64,000 nt of DNA from Salisediminibacterium halotolerans (GCF_003814815.1 NZ_RKQQ01000002.1:62001-126000); one strand, 5' to 3'. Positions 16,151-24,954 are shown, counted from the stretch's first letter. The notes: generated by a model from the sequence alone, not told the origin. Numbers and translations are program-made.

Positions 16151-17443
16151 ATGTTTGGAATTGTACTCGGATTACTTGTCATTATGGTGCTGGCCTATAT
16201 GGGCTGGTCGATCATCTGGGTCGCGCCGATCGCCGCAGGGGTCGTGGCGTTAACCGGCGGACTCGATTTGCTGGAAGCGTACCGCTTCACGTATATGGAC
16301 GGATTCGTCGGTTTCGCAAAAGAATGGTTTCCCGTCTTCATGCTCGGGGCGATTTTCGGCAAGCTGATGGAAGACACGGGGATGGCGCGGTCGGTCGCGT
16401 CGGGATTAATTAAAGTGATCGGCACGGAGCGCGCGATTTTAGGCGTTCTCGTCTCGGCAGCCGTCCTTACATACGGCGGGATCAGCTTGTTCGTTGTTGT
16501 CTTCGCCGTATATCCGCTCGCTCTCGCACTATTTCGCGAGGCGAACGTAACGCGGCGATTATTGCCGCCGACGATCGCGCTCGGCGCCTTCACCTTTACG
16601 ATGACGGCGATTCCCGGCACACCGCAAATTCAAAACCTCATTCCGACCGGTTATTACGGCACCAATGCGATGGCCGCGCCGTTTATGGGGCTTTCAGCAG
16701 CCGCGGTGATGGCGTTCGGCGGATATTTTTACCTGCGCTGGCGCGAGAAAAAACTCACCGCGAAGGGCGAAGTTTTTACCGAACCGAAAGATAAAAAGAC
16801 AACCCGCGATGAGGACGACGGGGTGAAGCTTCCGAATATTTGGCTGTCGTTTGTCCCGCTCATCCTCGTCGTCGCAACACTGAATATTCTCGGCTGGGAT
16901 ATTGTCGTCGCGTTGATTACCGGAATCCTTTCCATCATGCTGTTTAATTTAGAGAAGATAAAAGGTTTTGTTAAAGCGATCAACGCCGGAGCGAACGGCT
17001 CCGTCATTGCGATTGTCAACACGAGCGCAGCTGTCGGATTCGGCACCGTCGTTCAGGCAGTTCCCGGATTTGAACGCCTCTCGCAGCTCGTGATGGACGT
17101 ACCGGGCAACCCGCTCATTTCGCAAGCCGTTGCGATAAACGTCCTCGCCGGTTCAACCGGCTCAGCCTCGGGCGGACTCGGAATCACGCTCGAAGCGCTC
17201 GGCGCGCAGTATTTAGAAATCTCGCAAATGACCGGGATCCCGGCAGAAGCGTTTCACCGCGTTGCGTCAATTGCGTCCGGGGGACTTGACGTGCTGCCGC
17301 ATAACGGCGCCGTGCTCACACTCCTTGCCGTTACCGGAATGACACATAAAGACTGCTATAAAGACATCTTTATCGTCGGGGCAGTCATCCCAGTCATCTC
17401 CGTCTTTGTTGCCATTCTCGTGTCAACATTCGGCGTACTATAA
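16151..17443 (+). CDS. GntP-family permease (YxjC-like)
   Basis: 430 residues with about 12 hydrophobic segments and a charged cytoplasmic loop near 195-225 (EPKDKKTTRDEDDG). It belongs to the gluconate-permease/ion-transporter superfamily of organic-acid importers. Typical features are the GxxTGSASGGLGITLEALG re-entrant region (about 330-350) and ASGGLDVLPHNGAVLTLL. Operon partners suggest 3-hydroxybutyrate or a short fatty acid rather than gluconate. It starts 50 bases after the CoA-transferase with RBS AAGGGGGAG. Confidence 0.88.
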   Translation: MFGIVLGLLVIMVLAYMGWSIIWVAPIAAGVVALTGGLDLLEAYRFTYMDGFVGFAKEWFPVFMLGAIFGKLMEDTGMARSVASGLIKVIGTERAILGVLVSAAVLTYGGISLFVVVFAVYPLALALFREANVTRRLLPPTIALGAFTFTMTAIPGTPQIQNLIPTGYYGTNAMAAPFMGLSAAAVMAFGGYFYLRWREKKLTAKGEVFTEPKDKKTTRDEDDGVKLPNIWLSFVPLILVVATLNILGWDIVVALITGILSIMLFNLEKIKGFVKAINAGANGSVIAIVNTSAAVGFGTVVQAVPGFERLSQLVMDVPGNPLISQAVAINVLAGSTGSASGGLGITLEALGAQYLEISQMTGIPAEAFHRVASIASGGLDVLPHNGAVLTLLAVTGMTHKDCYKDIFIVGAVIPVISVFVAILVSTFGVL

Positions 17444-17477
17444 AATAAAAACCAACTTTCAAAGGAGAGAATAAACT

Positions 17478-18221
17478 ATGAAACGATTAGAAGGAAAAAC
17501 AGCAGTTATTACCGGAGCAGGCCGCGGCATCGGCCGCGCAACAGCCGAAAGGTTCGCCGAAGAAGGCGCAAACGTCGTCGTCGCAGACTTAAACGAAACC
17601 GATATTCAAGACACGGCAGAAGCGATCACCGATAACGGCGGCACAGCGATCGCCGAAAAGCTCAACGTCACCGACCGCGAAGCAATCCAGAGCGTTTTAG
17701 AAAAAACCGCAGCTTCGTACGGGCAAGTTGATATCGTCGTCAATAACGCCGGGATCACGTCCGACGCGCAGCTGTTAAAAATGGAAGAAGACGCCTGGGA
17801 TCAAGTGATCGATGTCAATTTAAAGGGAGTCTTTAACGTCAGCCAAGCTGCGGCTGCGAAAATGAAAGAACAGCAAAGCGGCGTGATTTTAAACGCCTCG
17901 TCTGTTGTCGGCAGTTACGGCAACTTTGGCCAGACGAACTACGCCGCCGCCAAGTGGGGCGTAAACGGAATGACGAAAACGTGGTCGAAAGAACTCGGCA
18001 AGCATGGCATCCGCGTCAATGCTGTCGCGCCAGGATTTATTTTGACACCGATGACGGAAAAAATGCCCGATAAAGCGCTCGATATGATGCGCGATAAATC
18101 CGTACTGAAACAACTAGGCGCAACGGAAGATATTGCAAACGCCTATTTGTTCCTCGCTTCAGATGAAGCGAAATTTATAACCGGTGAAATTCTTGCCGTT
18201 GACGGCGGCGTCGTTATTTAA
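17478..18221 (+). CDS. SDR: 3-hydroxybutyrate dehydrogenase or 3-oxoacyl reductase
   Basis: 247 residues, classical short-chain dehydrogenase: TGAGRGIG (cofactor), NNAG (about 88), catalytic Ser in NASSVVGSYGN (about 140) and YAAAK (about 155). The acidic residue after strand 2 (VVADLN) favours NAD(H). By sequence it is FabG-like. By position, as last gene of the CoA-transferase/permease operon, it more likely oxidises 3-hydroxybutyrate to acetoacetate, as YxjF does. RBS AAAGGAGAG. Confidence 0.88.
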   Translation: MKRLEGKTAVITGAGRGIGRATAERFAEEGANVVVADLNETDIQDTAEAITDNGGTAIAEKLNVTDREAIQSVLEKTAASYGQVDIVVNNAGITSDAQLLKMEEDAWDQVIDVNLKGVFNVSQAAAAKMKEQQSGVILNASSVVGSYGNFGQTNYAAAKWGVNGMTKTWSKELGKHGIRVNAVAPGFILTPMTEKMPDKALDMMRDKSVLKQLGATEDIANAYLFLASDEAKFITGEILAVDGGVVI

Positions 18222-18230
18222 TTGAACAGC

Positions 18231-18277
18231 AAAAAACAGCCCGCTTCTGCGATCAAACGCAGCGGCGGGCTGTTTTT
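18231..18277. terminator. bidirectional terminator
   Basis: AAAACAGCCCGC ... GCGGGCTGTTTT with an inner CTGCG/CGCAG. Serves the operon and the convergent fdhE-like gene. Confidence 0.9.
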
Positions 18278-18279
18278 CA

Positions 18280-19071
18280 TTAAAATTCGAGTTTTTCGCC
18301 GTACCCGGCATCTTGTGCGGTGTAGTCCAAGTGGAGCGTCTCCAAATCATAACGCACCGCGTTTTCAGCTGGAGCTTCGCTGATCCGGATGAGTTTTACG
18401 TACTGGCTGCACGTTTGACAGACTTCGATCTCTGTCTCATCGCCGGTTTCAACATCAAGCGAAACGAGCTGTTCAGACCGGTTTTCACCGCAATGGATGC
18501 AAGCGGGGGCCTCTAGTTTCCAAGCTGCTTCACAGCGCGGACAAAGGAACGTTTTTTCACCATCACTGTCTAAAGCGGCGAGCCGGACAGGCTCGGCACA
18601 GCACGGGCAAAGCCCTTGCAATTCAAAGGAATCAAGCAGGTTTTTAGAGCCGTCAGCGAGCAAATACAAAAACGGGCGAAGCGACTGCTCGGCGATGAAC
18701 TCCGCGAGCCAAGGAGAAACATTGTGTTCAGATGCCCACTGCCGAAAGAAGCGCTGGCTGTATGTGAGCGATTCTTCGATAAACGATAATGCGGTATCGG
18801 CATCTAACTGATCGAGAAGCGTGTCCAACTGTTTGGCAAGATCAGGACGTTTTCGTTTCAGGACAGCGGAAAGCGAACCGGCAGACTCGATATAAAGCTC
18901 AGCCGGCACCCAGGCAAGGCTGATTTGTTTCACGATCGGTTTTTTGCGGTCGATCAGCGGCGACGACAAATGGACATTCGTTTTCCCTTTTAACCATGTT
19001 TTCAGTTCTTGTTGCCGATCAATCATCGATTCCTGCAATTCTTTGTATTCGTTTGTCACAACAGATTTCAT
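18280..19071 (-). CDS. fdhE: formate dehydrogenase accessory protein FdhE-like
   Basis: 263 residues from ATG 19071, which has AAAAGGAGG eight to nine bases upstream; the longer frame has no RBS. The C-terminal half holds four CxxC pairs (CPCC, CPRC, CIHC, CQTC), the rubredoxin-like zinc/iron knuckles of FdhE. FdhE helps assemble the membrane formate dehydrogenase. The N-terminal half is helical. No fdh structural gene is in the window. With a selenoprotein at 58406, a selenocysteine-type formate dehydrogenase elsewhere in the genome is plausible, but this is inference. Confidence 0.8.
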   Translation of the reverse strand: MKSVVTNEYKELQESMIDRQQELKTWLKGKTNVHLSSPLIDRKKPIVKQISLAWVPAELYIESAGSLSAVLKRKRPDLAKQLDTLLDQLDADTALSFIEESLTYSQRFFRQWASEHNVSPWLAEFIAEQSLRPFLYLLADGSKNLLDSFELQGLCPCCAEPVRLAALDSDGEKTFLCPRCEAAWKLEAPACIHCGENRSEQLVSLDVETGDETEIEVCQTCSQYVKLIRISEAPAENAVRYDLETLHLDYTAQDAGYGEKLEF

Positions 19072-19303
19072 AAACTGATTTCCTCCTTTTTTCTGCCTGC
19101 AGTGCCGGCGATCGAAATGTAAAGGTTTCCACATTTATCGTAGCATGACCTTTCACCAAAAAATCCGCTGATAAATCAACAATGTTGTGACGATTGCTGT
19201 GACAGACCGTTTGGGCAAAATTTTCCCTTCAGACGAAATTGCCGCGCTTAATGGAGGAGTGGTATTCTTAGAGCATGTGAGAAAGGTAAGGGAGCGAATC
19301 GAT

Positions 19304-19975
19304 GTGGCAGAAACGAACGAAATAATGATCAGCTTAAATGACGTGCGCTTTAAAGACATTTTAGCGATCGATGAACTGACGATTAAATCTGGAGCGGTCA
19401 CGGCGCTTACCGGACCGAGCGGCTCAGGCAAATCTACGCTGTTAAAACTGTTTAATCAAATGATCACCCCGGATCAAGGCGAGGTGACATTTATGGGCGC
19501 CGATCTAAACGAGTATGATCCGGTGGAATTAAGACGGCGCGTGATGATGGTTCCGCAAACACCGGTCATGTTCAACGGGACAGTGCGCGACAATGCCGTG
19601 ATCGGCTTCACGTTTGCCGGGACGGAGCCGCCGCCGGATACAGCGGTAAAGGAGATGCTCAGCCGTGTTCACTTACAGCAAGCGCTGGACGAACCGGCAG
19701 ACGTCCTCTCCGGCGGGGAAAAGCAGCGGCTCGCGCTGGCGCGGGCGCTGTTAATGAAACCGGATGTGTATTTGCTCGACGAACCGACGTCGGCCTTGGA
19801 TGACGAGACCTCGCGCGGTGTGATTGATGCGTTTGCCGCTCACGTGAAAGCGAACGGGCAAACGTTGGTGATCGTTACGCACGACAATGCGCTAGCGGAG
19901 CGGCTCGGCGATTGGCGGATCAAACTCGCCGGCGGCCGGGTGATGGCGATTGAGGAGGGGACAGCTCATGGATGA
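19304..19975 (+). CDS. fetA: ABC transporter ATPase, FetA (YbbL) type
   Basis: 223 residues starting at GTG 19304, preceded by AAGGGAG; the upstream ATG at 19187 has no RBS and adds non-conserved residues. Walker A GPSGSGKST, signature LSGGEKQRLALARAL, Walker B YLLDEPTSALD and the switch His (VTHDN) are intact. It pairs with the overlapping FetB membrane protein. The FetAB/YbbLM system of Escherichia coli exports iron and protects against oxidative stress. The ends of the two genes overlap by 8 bases (19968-19975), so translation is coupled. Confidence 0.88.
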   Translation: MAETNEIMISLNDVRFKDILAIDELTIKSGAVTALTGPSGSGKSTLLKLFNQMITPDQGEVTFMGADLNEYDPVELRRRVMMVPQTPVMFNGTVRDNAVIGFTFAGTEPPPDTAVKEMLSRVHLQQALDEPADVLSGGEKQRLALARALLMKPDVYLLDEPTSALDDETSRGVIDAFAAHVKANGQTLVIVTHDNALAERLGDWRIKLAGGRVMAIEEGTAHG

Positions 19976-20762
19976 AGCGCTTGAACTCAGTTTTTATCAA
20001 GTCTTAGCGGCGTATGTATTCGTGCTTATCCTTTTGTTGATTGTCCGCTTAAAAGGAATTCCGCGCGAAAAAGAAATCGTTATTGCGACCGTAAGGATGA
20101 CCTTGCAGCTCGTGTTGGTCGGCTTTATTTTAATTTTTTTGTTTGAGAATATTCATCCGCTCCTGACCGTGCTCGCAGGTGTGCTGATGTTTTCGTTTGC
20201 CGTGCATAACGTTTACCAGCGCACGAATGCTTTGATCGGGCCGCGGATGAAAAAAATCATTGCGCTTTCGATGGCCGCGGGGATTTTATCATGTCTGATG
20301 TTTTTTATCGTCGCGGTGATGAACTTATCGCCGTGGTACGACCCGCGTTATTTCATCCCGATTGCCGGGATGATTATCGGCAACTCAATGACCGGGATCA
20401 CGCTTGGTGTGAATAATTTAAATAACGGAATGGACGCGTATAAAGACCGGATCGAAGGCGCACTCATGCTTGGCGCGGCGCCGAAAACTGCGTCGAAACA
20501 AGTGCTGAACGAAGCGTTTGACGCGGCGATGCTCCCGACGATCAACTCGATGGTCGGGATGGGAATCGTCTTTTTGCCGGGCATGATGACAGGGCAAATA
20601 CTCGCCGGCGCATCGCCGCTCGTTGCGATCAACTATCAAATCGCGATTATGCTCGGTGTGACCGGGAGCGTTTCGCTGTCAGTGCTCTTGTATTTGCATC
20701 TCAGCTACCGGGTGTTTTTTAATGACAGGCAGCAGCTGACATTGTCAGAAAAAACGAAGTGA
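19968..20762 (+). CDS. fetB: FetB (UPF0014) membrane permease
   Basis: 264 residues from ATG 19968, with GAGGAGGGGACAGCTC upstream. The frame could open at 19950, but that start has no RBS. About seven membrane segments. Family signatures include FAVHNVYQR, IPIAGMIIGNSMTG, GAAPKTASKQ and FLPGMMTGQILAGASP (about 198-214). It is the permease half of FetAB, proposed to export ferrous iron. Followed by the terminator that flanks repeat copy B. Confidence 0.9.
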   Translation: MDEALELSFYQVLAAYVFVLILLLIVRLKGIPREKEIVIATVRMTLQLVLVGFILIFLFENIHPLLTVLAGVLMFSFAVHNVYQRTNALIGPRMKKIIALSMAAGILSCLMFFIVAVMNLSPWYDPRYFIPIAGMIIGNSMTGITLGVNNLNNGMDAYKDRIEGALMLGAAPKTASKQVLNEAFDAAMLPTINSMVGMGIVFLPGMMTGQILAGASPLVAINYQIAIMLGVTGSVSLSVLLYLHLSYRVFFNDRQQLTLSEKTK

Positions 20763-20786
20763 CATATGAGTCATAAAAAAACAAAC

Positions 20787-20814
20787 AAACCTCACCGCGA
20801 AAACGGTGAGGTTT
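20787..20814. terminator. terminator (left flank of repeat copy B)
   Basis: AAACCTCACCG / CGGTGAGGTTT hairpin. It recurs with one base change at 21145. Confidence 0.9.
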
Positions 20815-21144
20815 CAGTTAAAAGGAACGGATGACTACGCATCGTCCGGCTTCTTTCCGCGGGCGAGCGCCGAGCCGCTTCGGGCTGACGACCTGCAGGG
20901 TCTCGCCTGTCTCGCTATCCCGCAGGAGAAAGCCGGGATGCTGGGTCATCCTCTTTTTTTGAATGGAGTGTATTCATAAAAAAAAGAAGCCATGCATCCA
21001 CTCCTCCGACGCCTCCGGGAAAGCAAGAGACGAAGATCCGGATTCGGCGGCCTCAGTCGCCGAATACTAGCTGATCCTTGCCCGGGGCAAGCGGAGGGTA
21101 GTGGATTCATGGCTGACATCAAAATATAGTTTGTCTACAGTCTG
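20815..21144. repeat. terminator-nested structured repeat element, copy B
   Basis: 330 bp lying between convergent genes. It shares long blocks with copy A, including GGATGACTACGCATCGTCC, GCGAGCGCCGAGCCGCTTCG and GCAAGCGGAGG. The 5' end, including its AGACAAA, is lost. The 3' end GTTTGTCTACAGTCT abuts the second terminator. Arms GCCATGCATCCACT and AGTGGATTCATGGC pair, where copy A has a different but also self-paired sequence. Confidence 0.85.
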
Positions 21145-21172
21145 AAACCTCACCGGGAAAACGGTGAGGTTT
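21145..21172. terminator. second copy of the terminator (right flank of copy B)
   Basis: AAACCTCACCGGG / CGGTGAGGTTT, one mismatch to 20787-20814. Confidence 0.9.
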
Positions 21173-21184
21173 GTTTGCTTCTGA

Positions 21185-21958
21185 TTAAGAGAAAATAACG
21201 CCGCCGTCGATCATGACCGATTGGCCGGTCATGTAATCGGAATCGCTCGAGGCTAAATAGGAGACGAAATTTGCGACATCTTCCGGTTCTTGCGTACGGC
21301 CGAGTGAAATCGCCTTAGAGAAGGCTTCAAACGATTCCCCTTCGGCAGCGCCGCTGTATTTGCCCATTTCTTTATCGATCCGCTCCCACATTTTTGTCCC
21401 GACGATCCCCGGGCAATAAGAATTAACCGTGATTTGATATTGGGCCAGTTCCTGTGCGGCCGCCTGAGTTAATGCGCGGACAGAAAATTTTGTCGCTGAG
21501 TAAACACTCAGCATGTCAAAGCCCTTATGCCCGGCAATGCTGCAGGCGTTAATAATTTTTCCGACGCCGTCCTGCTTTTTCATCTGTTGAGCAGCCGCCT
21601 GGATGCCGTAAATGACGCCGAACACGTTAATATTAAAAATCGTGTTGATATCTTCTTCGGTGACTTCTTCGAGCGGTTTTACCTGCTCAATCCCGGCATT
21701 ATTAATAAAAACATCAATTCTGCCGTACGCATCGACGGTTTTTTTCGCCAGTTTAAAGACGTCTGTTTGTTTACTCACGTCGCCTGGAACCGCGAGCGCA
21801 TCATACCCGTGATCTTTTAGCTCTGTTGCAGTTTCTTCTGCAAGTTCGCCGTCAAGATCATTAATTACAACCGTAAACCCGTCCTTTGCAAGCCTGAATG
21901 CAATCCCTTTACCAATTCCCTGACCAGCACCGGTAATGACGGCAATTTTTGTAGTCAT
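21185..21958 (-). CDS. acetoin/diacetyl reductase, meso-2,3-butanediol dehydrogenase (SDR)
   Basis: 257 residues. TGAGQGIG cofactor site, NNAG, catalytic Ser in NACSIAGHKG (about 141) and YSATK (about 154). The segment IAGHKGFDMLSVYSATKFSVRAL and the tail YCPGIVGTKMWERID closely follow the BudC/ButA acetoin reductase subfamily. It reduces diacetyl and acetoin with NADH, a fermentation or redox-balance step. RBS AAAAAGGAGGG. Monocistronic. Confidence 0.9.
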   Translation of the reverse strand: MTTKIAVITGAGQGIGKGIAFRLAKDGFTVVINDLDGELAEETATELKDHGYDALAVPGDVSKQTDVFKLAKKTVDAYGRIDVFINNAGIEQVKPLEEVTEEDINTIFNINVFGVIYGIQAAAQQMKKQDGVGKIINACSIAGHKGFDMLSVYSATKFSVRALTQAAAQELAQYQITVNSYCPGIVGTKMWERIDKEMGKYSGAAEGESFEAFSKAISLGRTQEPEDVANFVSYLASSDSDYMTGQSVMIDGGVIFS

Positions 21959-22202
21959 AGTCCCTCCTTTTTGGTTGACGAAAAAAGCCCCGACGATACC
22001 TGACGAGCGCGGTCCCCCTCTCGCTTAAGCGTTATCATTATTTTACCACGTAATGAGTTATTTGATGATTTATTTGTTAGAAGAAAAGATGAATAAATCG
22101 GGAACGGTTCGCGTTTTAACGTTGATTCCCTAAATAAAGGATTTGTGATAGATTTATGTATATAAGTTAATAATCATCAATATTCGTTCGGGAGGGGAAA
22201 GT

Positions 22203-22303
22203 ATGGAAAAAGATACGGAAGGCCAGTTAGTATGGGTATTTTTATCGGCGTGATTTTTTCATATTTTAACGTTTTTATCATTAATATTGCTTTTGTCCGC
22301 TAG
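22203..22303 (+). pseudogene. remnant of an MFS transporter N-terminus (DHA2 type)
   Basis: One frame reads MEKDTEGQLVWVFLSA then stop. The next frame, overlapping it, reads IGVIFSYFNVFIINIAF then stop. Joined, they look like the first helix of drug:H+ antiporters (pattern ...xxxFNVFIxNIAxP). GGGAGGGG lies upstream. It has at least one frameshift and no downstream remainder, so only a stub is left. The rest of 21959-22345 holds the promoter region of the butanediol dehydrogenase gene and little else. Confidence 0.4.
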
Positions 22304-22345
22304 ACGGACGTAAATGTTTACCTTCCAATGGTTAAGGAGGCGGCG

Positions 22346-23044
22346 ATGATTACATTTATTGTGAATGCAGATGATTTTGGCTACAGCCGGGCGGTCAATT
22401 ACGGGATTTTGGATGCGTATTTGTTCGGCGCTGTCAATTCAGCAACGGTGATGATGAATATGCCGGGCACAGACCACGCGATGAAGATCGCGCACGATCA
22501 TCCTGATTTACGGGTTGGAGTTCATTTCAATTTAACTTGCGGCCCTTCAGTAATAAAGGAACATAAGACGATCATTGATGAAAACGGCGATTTTCTCAAA
22601 CCGTCGCAGTTATCAGCGAAAAAAGATATCGATCTGAACGAAATTGAACGGGAGTGGCGCGCTCAGCTGGAGTTATTTTATGCTTACGGATTAAAACCGA
22701 GCCACATCGACAGTCACCATCATGTGCATACCTTTCCGGAAACAAAAGATACAGTGATGAAACTGGCGAGAGAATTCAATTTAAAAGTGCGCACTTTTGC
22801 AGGGATTGATGAGTCGTTAGCTTTATCCGATACCTTTACCGCTGATTTTTCCGGTACAGGAGCTTCGTTTGAAACATTGAATGCGATCGCAGCCAACGCG
22901 AAAGACGGCGAAACTGTAGAAATAATGACGCATCCGGCGTACCTCGATACCGCGATTATGAACGGTTCATCTTATACAGAAGGCAGGCTGCAGGAATTAG
23001 ATGTATTAATGAACTGGCCTGTGCCGAATGATGTGACATTATAG
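22346..23044 (+). CDS. ChbG/YdjC-family carbohydrate deacetylase
   Basis: 232 residues from ATG 22346, which has AAGGAGG upstream. The family removes an N-acetyl group from chito-oligosaccharides, usually phosphorylated ones. Metal and catalytic residues are visible: Asp in VNADDFG (about 8-12), His in GVHFNLTCGP (about 60) and HIDSHHHVHTFP (about 125). MTHPAYLD near the C-terminus is also typical. The gene stands alone, with no chitobiose PTS near. Confidence 0.88.
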   Translation: MITFIVNADDFGYSRAVNYGILDAYLFGAVNSATVMMNMPGTDHAMKIAHDHPDLRVGVHFNLTCGPSVIKEHKTIIDENGDFLKPSQLSAKKDIDLNEIEREWRAQLELFYAYGLKPSHIDSHHHVHTFPETKDTVMKLAREFNLKVRTFAGIDESLALSDTFTADFSGTGASFETLNAIAANAKDGETVEIMTHPAYLDTAIMNGSSYTEGRLQELDVLMNWPVPNDVTL

Positions 23045-23090
23045 CAGAACAAGGCGGATCAGAACGTATGTATGACAATTGAGATATCTT

Positions 23091-23113
23091 CGTAAAAAAA
23101 AGCCCCTGAGGGC
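23091..23113 (-). terminator. terminator of the lipoprotein gene
   Basis: Minus strand: GCCC-TCAG-GGGC followed by T8. Confidence 0.65.
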
Positions 23114-23118
23114 CCTAG

Positions 23119-23823
23119 TTATAAGTCAATCTCGATATCGACCTCGTCACCGATATGTGCGAAACCTTGATCATACGGCGGCGACCAGGTTGCCCGTACG
23201 CTTTCAATCTCTTCTGCTTCTGAGTTTTCCAAAACAAAGAACAAGGTGCCGTAAGCTTTTGTTCCGGCCATCATGTCACCCTCAATGTAATCGGAGAGCC
23301 AGAAATCCGGATCTAATTGTTCGCCGGTCGATGTCGCGATACGAGGCTGCGCGGAATAAAAGATGATATCTTCATCAGAGGTGTTTTCAACCGCGATATC
23401 CATCTGTACCAGCTGAACTTCATCCATCTCCATCAACCGGGCATATTCGGCTGACAGTTCGCCGGATTGCGCCGTCACTTGTTCGATCTCCATTAGAACA
23501 GGTCCGGTATCAACGGCATCGATGTCATCCGCCCGGGCGTGAAGTGTGAACGTGCCAGCTTCATTTTGAACCGTGTCACCGACTTCCGTCTCCCAACCGT
23601 CCTCATTGAACTCATCAGCAGCATCATTGAGGTTGTTTGCAGCTTCTTGTTCATTGTCAGGGTCCGCGATGTTTTCGTTGAGGTTCGTCTCATTGTTGAC
23701 GTCATTTGCGGCAACTTCATCATTCGCATTATCTCCGCTCACTTCACCGTTATTCGCTTCACCGCATGCTGCAATCACAAGTAATGACGTGACCGATAAG
23801 CCGAGCAAGATACGTTTCATCAA
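23119..23823 (-). CDS. acidic lipoprotein of unknown function (DUF4352-like)
   Basis: 234 residues. Signal peptide MMKRILLGLSVTSLLVIAAC with a lipobox ending at Cys20, so lipid-anchored on the outer face of the membrane. Residues 21-75 are a low-complexity Asn/Asp/Glu linker. The C-terminal part (about 80-234) looks like an Ig-like beta domain similar to DUF4352 (VQLVQMDIAVENTSDEDIIFY). Very acidic, as expected for an exported protein of a salt-tolerant cell. RBS GAAAGGAGGG. Role unknown. Confidence 0.75.
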   Translation of the reverse strand: MMKRILLGLSVTSLLVIAACGEANNGEVSGDNANDEVAANDVNNETNLNENIADPDNEQEAANNLNDAADEFNEDGWETEVGDTVQNEAGTFTLHARADDIDAVDTGPVLMEIEQVTAQSGELSAEYARLMEMDEVQLVQMDIAVENTSDEDIIFYSAQPRIATSTGEQLDPDFWLSDYIEGDMMAGTKAYGTLFFVLENSEAEEIESVRATWSPPYDQGFAHIGDEVDIEIDL

Positions 23824-24093
23824 AATCCCTCCTTTCGAAAAAATTTATGTCATTTAACAGCGTTAATTGACATCCAATTAATGAAAGACGGTGAAAAATG
23901 AAATTGCGTGCATGGAACGCTTACGAACAAGATAAAAAAAGAACATTGGACCATTTAAATGAAAGTCTCATAAAACTCCTTGTTTATTACATTTTACCAT
24001 AAAATGATCCGAAAAAGACTTTTTATTTATAAGAAGTAATATATAACTAAGGCGTATTTTTTTGTTATAGTCAAATGAAAAGGGGATGATCTT

Positions 24094-24294
24094 ATGATTT
24101 GGCTGTTAGTGATATTTTTACCGCCTTTTGCAGTGCTTTTAGTAGGAAAACCAATCACGGCCCTGCTCAATCTGTTCCTCACGATTGCGTTTTGGGTGCC
24201 GGGAATTATTCACGCTTATATCGTCGTGAAAGAAAAGAAAGATGATAAACGGTTCGAGAAGTATTTCAAGCAGCAAAAAAAGCTGCGAAAGTAA
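24094..24294 (+). CDS. YqaE/Pmp3-family membrane protein
   Basis: 66 residues with two membrane helices (about 2-20 and 25-46) around the family motif LPPFAVLLVGKP...LNLFLTIAFWVPGIIHAY, and a lysine-rich cytoplasmic tail. Homologues in yeast and plants affect membrane potential under salt stress. RBS AAAAGGGGATG. Between this gene and the lipoprotein gene (23824-24093) I see only its promoter region. Confidence 0.9.
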   Translation: MIWLLVIFLPPFAVLLVGKPITALLNLFLTIAFWVPGIIHAYIVVKEKKDDKRFEKYFKQQKKLRK

Positions 24295-24311
24295 TCAACG
24301 TTATGAAACCC

Positions 24312-24346
24312 AGACACTTATCGGCTTGCGATGGGTGTCTTTTTTA
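24312..24346 (+). terminator. terminator after yqaE-like gene
   Basis: AGACACTTATCG ... CGATGGGTGTCT followed by T6. Confidence 0.85.
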
Positions 24347-24442
24347 TATTTATCGAAATAGTGATGTTTTAAAAATCAGTTATTTATGCTACATTTTTCC
24401 TAATTGATTGAGAATAAAGAAAGAATTACAGGGGAGGTAAAG

Positions 24443-24643
24443 ATGGAAAAGGAAACAGAACAGCAGCTGGTTGAAGAAATGCAACAGCTGAATCAAAAGA
24501 TTGACCGGATCGAAGCTCGTTTAGATGACGAAGAAAAACCCTTGCCGTTATTGTGGCTTGTTATCAAATCGCTGGCAGCCGGCGTATTTGTTGTCGGCCC
24601 CATATTGGCTGTCATTTTTGTGTTATTTAGTTACTTCATTTAA
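24443..24643 (+). CDS. small coiled-coil membrane protein, unknown
   Basis: 66 residues from ATG 24443, which has GGGGAGG seven bases upstream; the frame's earlier start has none. Residues 1-35 form a charged coiled coil (EQQLVEEMQQLNQKIDRIEARL). One membrane helix spans about 44-65, ending at the C-terminus. I do not recognise a named family. Confidence 0.65.
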   Translation: MEKETEQQLVEEMQQLNQKIDRIEARLDDEEKPLPLLWLVIKSLAAGVFVVGPILAVIFVLFSYFI

Positions 24644-24689
24644 TAAAAAGACTGAATTTTATATCCGAGGCAAAAGAAGGAATAGATTG

Positions 24690-24930
24690 TGTTAAGTTAT
24701 CAGCGTTACACGCCTCACGTCCCGCTTGATGGTGTTTGGCCTGTCGATCACACTGATCACCAGCATCGCGCTTTTTTTTTAATCGGAGCTGGGATTCGTG
24801 CGATTGAACGCCGGGTTAAAAATCCTGACGGCATAGCGATTCCTCTGGCATAGGAAGCGCAGTGCCAAGCGCCGCCATTTATAAGCTTGAGAAACTGATG
24901 AAAGCGCAAAATGCCGGCCGACAAGACTGA
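24690..24930 (+). pseudogene. decayed gene fragment, possible membrane protein
   Basis: Frames that shift yield peptide pieces reading like one former protein: GLSITLITSIALFF, then LIGAGIRAIERRVKNPDGIAIP, then VPSAAIYKLEKLMKAQNAG and a stop. A T9 run at 24772-24780 could be one site of frameshift. The family is not identified. This is all that I see in the 400-bp gap before the NUDIX gene. Confidence 0.3.
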
Positions 24931-24954
24931 GGCCACTAAAAAATAAACATAACA

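Noticed and set aside
23898-24002. 34-codon frame MKLRAWNAYEQDKKR...
   Set aside because: Weak RBS (GACGGTGAA), no recognisable features. Chance remains the simplest reading.
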